Assembly: GCF_900113015.1 (NCBI RefSeq)
Contig: NZ_FONV01000001.1
Location: forward strand, 372,001 to 436,000
DNA: 64,000 nt
From: Actinoplanes philippinensis
GTDB taxonomy: Bacteria > Actinomycetota > Actinomycetes > Mycobacteriales > Micromonosporaceae
Direction: 5' to 3'
A program made the translations under genes and the position numbers. This document shows, piece after piece, positions 59,361-64,000 of this stretch (its first letter is position 1; each line of letters opens with the position of its first letter). The notes beneath the pieces are model-generated. The model did not search any database, had not been told where the DNA came from, and saw nothing but the letters and a program-made list of their open reading frames with translations.

Positions 59361-59515
59361 CCGTCCGCCTCGGTCACCCTCCCCCTGACCGGCCGCCTCG
59401 GTCACCGCGCCCTGACCGGCCGCCTCGGTCACCCTCCCCCTGACCGGCCGCCTCGGTCACCGCGCCCTGACCGGCCGCCTCGGTCACCGCGCCCTGACCG
59501 GCCGCCTCGGCTTCC
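59341..59515. repeat. 27/28-bp tandem repeat derived from the TetR gene end
   Basis: CCTCGGTCAC occurs at 59341 (inside the gene), 59368, 59396, 59423, 59451 and 59478, with a final truncated unit at 59505. Spacings are 27, 28, 27, 28, 27, 27. Only the first copy is coding. It is not a CRISPR: the units abut without unique spacers. I see no gene in 59361-59584. Confidence 0.85.
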
Positions 59516-59584
59516 CGCGGCCCTGGGCCGACCGGTGAGCCGCCCGTCCGCCGCGCACACCGGTTCTCCGCGACCGGCGACGGT

Positions 59585-60613
59585 TCAGCGACCGGCGGCC
59601 AGGGCGCCGGCCCGGAGGTGGTCGCCGTCGCGGGTGAGGTCGCCGGTGCGGATCAGCAGCTCGACGTGGGCGGCGGTCTCGGCGACCGCGCCGACCAGCA
59701 TCGGGCCGATCTCGTCCCACGGGCGGGACCAGGTCAGCCGGGACGCCACCTGCCAGATGGTGGCCGCGCCGAGGCGTTCCACGGTCTCCAGGATCTCGCG
59801 GCAGCGCTCGCGGTGGTGGCCGTCCAGTTCGGCGGCGCGGGCCGCGAGGCCGCGGAACCGGTACTCGTGGCCGGGCAGCGCCTCGCACTCGTCGTAGGCG
59901 GCGACCTTTCCCAGCGACTCCAGGTAGAGCCCGAGCGGGTCCTCGCCGCCCAGTTGCAGGCCGATGTTGGGGCTGATCCGCGGGAGCACGTGATCGCCGG
60001 TGAGCAGCACCTGGGCGTCCGGCTCCAGCAGGCAGAGGTGGCCCGGCGTGTGGCCCGGCGTCCACACCGCCCGCAGCCGCCGACCGGTCAGCGGCACCAG
60101 GTCGCCGTCGTCGAGCATCACGTCGGCGTCGGCGAGCGGCGCGAAGTGCAGATCCACCGCGGCCCCGAACCTGCCGATCAGCCCGTCGATCTCCGCCTGC
60201 GGCACGTGCAGGTCACGCAGCCAGCCGGTCAGCGCCGCACTCGGCGCGGTCGCCCGGTCGCGCAGCATCGTCGCGTGCTCGGCCGGGTGCATCGCCACCC
60301 ACGCCCCGGACGCCTCCCGCAGCCGCGCGGTCAGCCCGTGGTGATCCGGGTGCACGTGGGTGAGCACCACGCCGGTCACGTCGGCGGCGGTCGCCCCGGC
60401 CACGGCGAGCCCGGCGGTGAGCGCCCGCCAGCCGGCGTCGCTCGCCCACCCCGGGTCGACGACGACGAGCCCGTCGTCCCCCGGGACCAGGTAGCACAGC
60501 GTGTATCGCAAGGGGTTGTCCGGGATCGGCACCGGAACCGACACCAGCCCACCGGCCAGCCTCTCCACCGGCGGCAGGATCTTGGCCCGCCAGGCTTCCC
60601 GCTGCACGTCCAT
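59585..60613 (-). CDS. MBL-fold metallo-hydrolase
   Basis: 342 residues, ATG at 60613 after AAAGGGG. Metal motif LTHVHPDHHG (HxHxDH), then TPGHTPGH, LLTGDHVLP and LPGHEYRFRG complete the binuclear metallo-beta-lactamase site. A C-terminal winged-helix-like part (residues ~260-340) matches the glyoxalase-II-like/LACTB2 type that hydrolyses thioesters or esters. Steroid-locus context suggests a CoA thioesterase, unproven. It is preceded by a large palindromic operator. Confidence 0.85.
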   Translation of the reverse strand: MDVQREAWRAKILPPVERLAGGLVSVPVPIPDNPLRYTLCYLVPGDDGLVVVDPGWASDAGWRALTAGLAVAGATAADVTGVVLTHVHPDHHGLTARLREASGAWVAMHPAEHATMLRDRATAPSAALTGWLRDLHVPQAEIDGLIGRFGAAVDLHFAPLADADVMLDDGDLVPLTGRRLRAVWTPGHTPGHLCLLEPDAQVLLTGDHVLPRISPNIGLQLGGEDPLGLYLESLGKVAAYDECEALPGHEYRFRGLAARAAELDGHHRERCREILETVERLGAATIWQVASRLTWSRPWDEIGPMLVGAVAETAAHVELLIRTGDLTRDGDHLRAGALAAGR

Positions 60614-60623
60614 CCACCAGCCC

Positions 60624-60652
60624 CTTTCCTAGACGATTAACGTCTAGGAAAG
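60624..60652. promoter_or_regulatory. long palindromic operator before the MBL hydrolase gene
   Basis: CTTTCCTAGACG-ATTAA-CGTCTAGGAAAG, perfect 12-bp arms, 11 bp upstream of the start codon (minus strand). It overlaps the ribosome site GAAAGGGG. It differs from the KstR and KstR2 motifs, so another regulator, perhaps the TetR protein at 58761, is the likely binder. The remaining bases up to 60698 show nothing else. Confidence 0.65.
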
Positions 60653-60698
60653 CGACCATATCGTGAACGGATGCCGTTCAGCAATCACCACGAGCGTC

Positions 60699-62207
60699 CT
60701 ACATCATCTCCTCGGTGGTGGGGATCAGGACGGTCTTGAGCTCGGTGTAGGCCTCGATCGACGTGCGGCCGCCCTCGCGGTTCAGGCCGGACTGGCCGTA
60801 CCCGCCGAAGGCCACGTGCGGCTCCAGCTGGTAACCGTTGACGCCGACGGTGCCGGCCCGCAGCGACCTCGTCAGGCGGAAGGCGCGCTTCACGTCGGCG
60901 GTCCAGACGGTGGCGGCCAGGCCGTACGTGGTGTCGTTGGCCAGCCGCAGCGCCTCGTCCTCCTCGGTGAACGGGACCACCGCCAGGACCGGGCCGAAGA
61001 TCTCCTCGCGGGCGATCGTGGCGTCGTTGGCGACGTCGGCGAACAGGGTCGGCTGGACGAAGTTGCCGGTCGCCAGCTCGCCGTCGGGGCGTCCGCCGCC
61101 GGTGACCAGCCGGGCGCCCTCGGCGCGGCCGGACTCGATGTAGCCGAGGACCCGGTTCAGCTGGCGTTCGTTGATCAGCGGGGAAGCGGTGGTCTCCGGG
61201 TGGAACGGGTCGCCGTAGGTGACCAGCGCCGCCATCGCCTCGGCGATCGCCAGGAACTCGTCGTAGACGTCCCGGTGCACCAGCGCCCGGGTGTGGGCGA
61301 CGCACGCCTGACCGGAGAGGCCCATGGTGACCGTGCCCATCGTGGTGGCCGCCGCGGCGTACACATCGGCGTCCGGGAAGACCAGTGACGGGCTCTTGCC
61401 GCCCAGCTCCAGGCTGGTTCGCTTGACGCCGTTCGCGGCGGCGGCCAGGACCTTGCGGCCCACCCCGCGGCTGCCGGTGAAGCTGATCTTGTCGACGAGC
61501 GGATGGTTGATCAGGGCGTCGCCGGTGGTGTCGCCGGGACCGGTGACCACGTTGAGGACACCCGCGGGCAGGCCGGCCTCCTCGATGAGCCGGGCCAGGC
61601 GCAGCGCGGAGAACGTCGCGTACTCGGACGGCTTCAGCACCACGGTGCAGCCGGCGGCCAGAGCGGGGGCGATCTTCTGGGCGGCCAGCAGCAGCGGGCC
61701 GTTCCACGGGATGATCGCGGCGACCACGCCGACCGGTTCGCGCAGCGTGAGCACCAGGTGGTCACCGCCCTGGTAGCCGGGCAGCGTCTCGCCGGCCAGC
61801 TTGTCCACCCAGCCGGCATGGTGGTCGAAGATGTCGGCCACACACTCGACGGACATCGCATACGTCTCGCCGAAACTCACCGGAACCCCGTTGTCGAGCG
61901 CGACCAGCGTCTGCAATTCCACGGCGTTCTCCCGGATGGCGTCGGCGATGCGACGCAAGATCCTGATTCGCTCCTTCGCCCGGGTACGCGGCCAGGCGCC
62001 CTCGTCGAACGCGGCGCGCGCGGCCCGTACCGCCGCATCGACGTCGGACGCCGTGCCCACAGCGAACGTGCCGACCTCCTCGGCGGTCGCCGGATGCAGG
62101 TGGCTCCAGGTGCCGCCGTCCGCGGCGGGACGCCAGGCGCCGTCGATCAGCAGTTCTCCGCCGGCGAGGCCGACCTCGTCGCGTTTGGCCTTGATCGAGA
62201 GCACCAT
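60699..62207 (-). CDS. NAD(P)+-dependent aldehyde dehydrogenase
   Basis: 502 residues, ATG at 62207. All ALDH motifs are present: IPWNGPLLLAAQKIAPALAAG with the oxyanion Asn, KPSEYAT, FTGSRGVG, general-base Glu in LELGGKSP, catalytic Cys in GLSGQACVA, and EEIFGPVLAV. The substrate is probably an aldehyde from steroid side-chain or ring degradation, by context only. A KstR-like box lies 23 bp upstream of the start. Confidence 0.9.
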   Translation of the reverse strand: MVLSIKAKRDEVGLAGGELLIDGAWRPAADGGTWSHLHPATAEEVGTFAVGTASDVDAAVRAARAAFDEGAWPRTRAKERIRILRRIADAIRENAVELQTLVALDNGVPVSFGETYAMSVECVADIFDHHAGWVDKLAGETLPGYQGGDHLVLTLREPVGVVAAIIPWNGPLLLAAQKIAPALAAGCTVVLKPSEYATFSALRLARLIEEAGLPAGVLNVVTGPGDTTGDALINHPLVDKISFTGSRGVGRKVLAAAANGVKRTSLELGGKSPSLVFPDADVYAAAATTMGTVTMGLSGQACVAHTRALVHRDVYDEFLAIAEAMAALVTYGDPFHPETTASPLINERQLNRVLGYIESGRAEGARLVTGGGRPDGELATGNFVQPTLFADVANDATIAREEIFGPVLAVVPFTEEDEALRLANDTTYGLAATVWTADVKRAFRLTRSLRAGTVGVNGYQLEPHVAFGGYGQSGLNREGGRTSIEAYTELKTVLIPTTEEMM

Positions 62208-62229
62208 ACCGACCTCCGGGCGCGCGAAT

Positions 62230-62243
62230 TGGAACAGGTTCTA
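62230..62243. promoter_or_regulatory. KstR-like operator before the aldehyde dehydrogenase gene
   Basis: TGGAACAGGTTCTA fits TNNAACNNGTTNNA. It overlaps the stop codon of the upstream SDR gene (62241-62243) and lies 23 bp before the ALDH start on the minus strand. Confidence 0.6.
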
Positions 62244-63089
62244 TTTCTGGGCACGGTACGCCGTGTCCCGGAGGTCCGCCAGATACGCCGGCCATTCACC
62301 GCCACCATGGACCGCGAGTGAGGCGCCGCTGATGTACCCGGCCAGCGGGGACGCGAGCAGCAGACAGGCGCTCGCCACCTCCCCGGCGCGGGCCGCCCGC
62401 CCCATCGGCACGGCCCGGGCCACCGTCGACGCCGCCGCCGGACGGTCTCCCGCCGCAGCCGCGGACGACGGCGGCCCGGACGTGGACGGTTCCACCGGGC
62501 CGACGACGAGGGTGTTCACGCGGACGCGGGGCGCCCACTCGGCGGCCAGGCTGGTGGCCAGGTGGTGCAGGCCCGCCTTCGCGGCGCCGTAGGCGGCGGT
62601 TCCGGGGGACGGCCGGGTTCCGCTGACACTGCCGATCATGAGGATCACGCCGCCCGTGTCCTGGTCGCGCATGACCGCGTTGGCGGCCTGCGCGACATGC
62701 AGCGGGGCGATGAGATTGAGTTCGATGATCTTCGCGTGCAGGCGGGGTGAGGCCGTCCCCGCCGGGACCTCCGGGCTGCCACCCGCGTTGTTGATCAGGA
62801 CGTCGATCCGCCCGAAACGAGCAACCGCCGCATCCACCAGGGCCGCGGCCTGTGCCGGGTCACGCACGTCCGCCGGGAAGAATGCGAGAGCGGGCACCCC
62901 GGTGGCGAGCGGGGGCCCGGAGCAGGGAGAAGAGGAGGCGCGAGCGGGCACGGCCGGGTCGGGCGGGGTCCGGCCGCAGACCAGGACGCCGGCGCCGGCG
63001 GCGTGGAAAGCGGCCGCGACGGCGGCGCCGATGCCCCGGGTGCCGCCGGTGACCACCACGGCGCGGCCGGTGAAGTCGAGGGGGTCCAT
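62241..63089 (-). CDS. SDR oxidoreductase (Rv3549c-like position)
   Basis: 282 residues from the ATG at 63089; TAGCAT lies 8 nt upstream, giving a leaderless or very short leader. Cofactor motif TGGTRGIG, NNAGG, catalytic Ser in MIGSVSG and YGAAK. Two Pro/Ala/Ser-rich inserts (about residues 45-70 and 205-230) lengthen the usual ~255-residue fold. Divergent from the echA20-like gene exactly as the SDR gene is in mycobacterial cholesterol loci, so a CoA-ester intermediate of ring C/D breakdown is the likely substrate. Confidence 0.82.
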   Translation of the reverse strand: MDPLDFTGRAVVVTGGTRGIGAAVAAAFHAAGAGVLVCGRTPPDPAVPARASSSPCSGPPLATGVPALAFFPADVRDPAQAAALVDAAVARFGRIDVLINNAGGSPEVPAGTASPRLHAKIIELNLIAPLHVAQAANAVMRDQDTGGVILMIGSVSGTRPSPGTAAYGAAKAGLHHLATSLAAEWAPRVRVNTLVVGPVEPSTSGPPSSAAAAGDRPAAASTVARAVPMGRAARAGEVASACLLLASPLAGYISGASLAVHGGGEWPAYLADLRDTAYRAQK

Positions 63090-63106
63090 GGACGTCGATG
63101 CTAGCC

Positions 63107-63126
63107 ACCCAAGCAAGCGCTAGGTT
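63107..63126. promoter_or_regulatory. KstR2-like operator between SDR and echA20
   Basis: ACCCAAGC-AAGC-GCTAGGTT, an imperfect palindrome (two mismatches) with the CAAGCAAGCG core. It lies 13 bp before the echA20-like GTG and 18 bp before the SDR ATG, able to control both. Confidence 0.6.
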
Positions 63127-63138
63127 AGCCTGACCGCC

Positions 63139-63876
63139 GTGGGGATCGATCTGCACCGTGGCGCGATCGCCGAGGTGATCGTGGATTTTCCGCCGGTCAA
63201 CGCGCTGCCGGCGGCCGGCTGGCACGCCCTCGCCGACGCGGTCGGCGCAGCGGGGGCCGAGGAGCAGACTCGCGTGGTGGTGCTGGCGGCCGAGGGCCGC
63301 GGGTTCTGCGCGGGCGTGGACATCAAGGAGATGCAGCGGACGGCGGGGCACGAGGCGCTGCTGGCCGCGAACCGGGGCTGCGCGGCGGCGTTCGCGGCCG
63401 TCTACGACTGCCCGGTTCCGGTGATCGCCGCGGTCCACGGGTTCTGCCTGGGCGGCGGGGTCGGTCTGGCCGGCAACGCCGATCTGGTGGTGGCCGCCGA
63501 CGACGCCACGTTCGGGCTGCCGGAGGTGGACCGGGGCGCGCTGGGGGCGGCGACGCATCTGGCGCGGCTGGTTCCGCACCAGCTGATGCGGACGATGGTC
63601 TACACCTGCCGGCCGGTGACGGCGTGGGAGCTGCACCGGTTCGGGACGGTGCTGGAGGTGGTGCCCCCGGCCGGGCTGCGCCGGGCCGCGCATCGGGTCG
63701 CGGAGGAGATCGCGGCGAAGGATCCGCTGGTCATCCGGCGGGCGAAGGAGTCCCTGAACGGGATCGACCCGATCGACGTGAAGCGCTCCTACCGGTTCGA
63801 GCAGGGCTTCACGTTCGAGCTGAACCTGAACGGCGCCGGCGACCGGGCCCGCCGGAGATTCGTGGAGGGCCGGTAG
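63139..63876 (+). CDS. echA20: EchA20-like crotonase (steroid ring D hydrolase)
   Basis: 245 residues from a GTG at 63139, without a clear Shine-Dalgarno. Crotonase fold with oxyanion-hole segments GRGFCAGVDIKEM and GFCLGGGVGLAGNADL; the C-terminal RFEQGFTFELNLNGAGDRARRRFVEG matches EchA20. In mycobacteria EchA20 opens ring D of a CoA-bound steroid remnant (a beta-diketone hydrolase reaction). The next gene is ipdA, 2 bp downstream, as in that locus. Confidence 0.85.
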   Translation: MGIDLHRGAIAEVIVDFPPVNALPAAGWHALADAVGAAGAEEQTRVVVLAAEGRGFCAGVDIKEMQRTAGHEALLAANRGCAAAFAAVYDCPVPVIAAVHGFCLGGGVGLAGNADLVVAADDATFGLPEVDRGALGAATHLARLVPHQLMRTMVYTCRPVTAWELHRFGTVLEVVPPAGLRRAAHRVAEEIAAKDPLVIRRAKESLNGIDPIDVKRSYRFEQGFTFELNLNGAGDRARRRFVEGR

Positions 63877-63878
63877 CG

Positions 63879-64000
63879 GTGAGAGTCAGCATCGAGGACG
63901 CCGTCGGCGAGGTTCGCGACGGGATGACGATCGGGATCGGCGGATGGGGATCCCGGCGCAAACCGATGGCGATGGTACGGGCGCTGCTGCGATCCGGCCG
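63879..64000 (+). CDS. ipdA: IpdA-like CoA-transferase-fold subunit (5' part, cut by window edge)
   Basis: Forty codons from a GTG at 63879 are visible. The N-terminus (EDAVGEVRDGMTIGIGGWG, then SRRKPMAMVRALLRSG) is nearly diagnostic for the alpha subunit of the IpdAB enzyme, which cleaves the last (C) ring of cholesterol as a CoA-ester hydrolase with a CoA-transferase fold. The beta subunit should follow beyond the window. Cotranscribed with echA20. Confidence 0.82.
   Translation, partial: MRVSIEDAVGEVRDGMTIGIGGWGSRRKPMAMVRALLRSG

Noticed and set aside
59341..59515. Regularly spaced repeats suggesting a CRISPR array
   Set aside because: Units of 27-28 bp abut directly, have no unique spacers, start inside the TetR gene and have no cas genes nearby.

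Overview
This is a very GC-rich chromosomal window. It has frequent GTG/TTG starts, several leaderless genes (a -10 hexamer about 6-7 nt before the start codon), BTAD-type regulators, F420-dependent enzymes and a KstR2/IpdA-type steroid locus. All of this points to a filamentous actinomycete, most plausibly Micromonosporaceae (Actinoplanes-like). The genus is inferred, not proven.

Layout. 1-1700: end of an FAD monooxygenase and a Tat-exported intradiol dioxygenase-like protein (aromatic metabolism). 2175-11324: a surface-polysaccharide block with a DMT-like membrane protein, a DegT-like PLP enzyme, an initiating sugar phosphotransferase, a nucleotide-sugar dehydrogenase, a membrane CapD/WbpM-type enzyme, a GT4 glycosyltransferase and VanZ. 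11356-18424: a DesR/NarL-type response regulator, a gene-poor repeat-rich stretch, a three-gene unit (unknown protein, MoxR-like AAA+ ATPase, DUF2201-type metallopeptidase/VWA protein) and a small kinase. 18500-26325: an MFS drug exporter, a CPBP membrane protease, an EF-G-like ribosome-protection GTPase preceded by a leader-peptide ORF, an AbiEii-type nucleotidyltransferase with a GNAT partner, a Nudix hydrolase and a DHFR-like reductase.

26477-30447 is the most unusual part. A two-gene module encodes a three-TM membrane protein and a nucleoside-phosphorylase-fold protein. The C-terminus of the first and the N-terminus of the second carry the same glycine-rich 'GPVAGRDM' tag. Next to it, on the other strand, lies a compact array of nine tRNA genes, including an initiator-like tRNA and two short-armed tRNAs with leucine anticodons. 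The array is preceded by a promoter, a 25-codon ORF and a terminator-like hairpin that look like an attenuator.

30474-50347: DUF2784, a TetR/methyltransferase pair with two palindromic operators, zwf coupled to a CitA/CitB-type two-component system that faces dctA, a TIR-TM-coiled coil-WD40 protein, a DrrAB-type ABC exporter, an AfsR/SARP regulator, a TrkA/TrkH potassium system and exported proteins. 50353-53715 is a NACHT NTPase with an N-terminal helical domain typical of bacterial NLR-like immune proteins.

53762-64000 is a steroid/CoA-ester catabolic region: an LLM F420 oxidoreductase, a Zn alcohol dehydrogenase, a KstR2-like TetR regulator, several SDRs, a PPOX-fold F420 protein, an MBL hydrolase, an aldehyde dehydrogenase, an EchA20-like hydratase/hydrolase and the start of ipdA. 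KstR-like (TNNAACNNGTTNNA) and KstR2-like (CAAGCAAGCG-centred) palindromes sit in front of these genes. The right-end order (SDR divergent from echA20 and ipdA) matches the cholesterol CD-ring degradation locus of mycobacteria.

A recurring oddity is short tandem repetition in intergenic DNA. In two cases (17617-17865 and 59341-59515) the repeated unit is clearly the 3' end of the adjacent gene.
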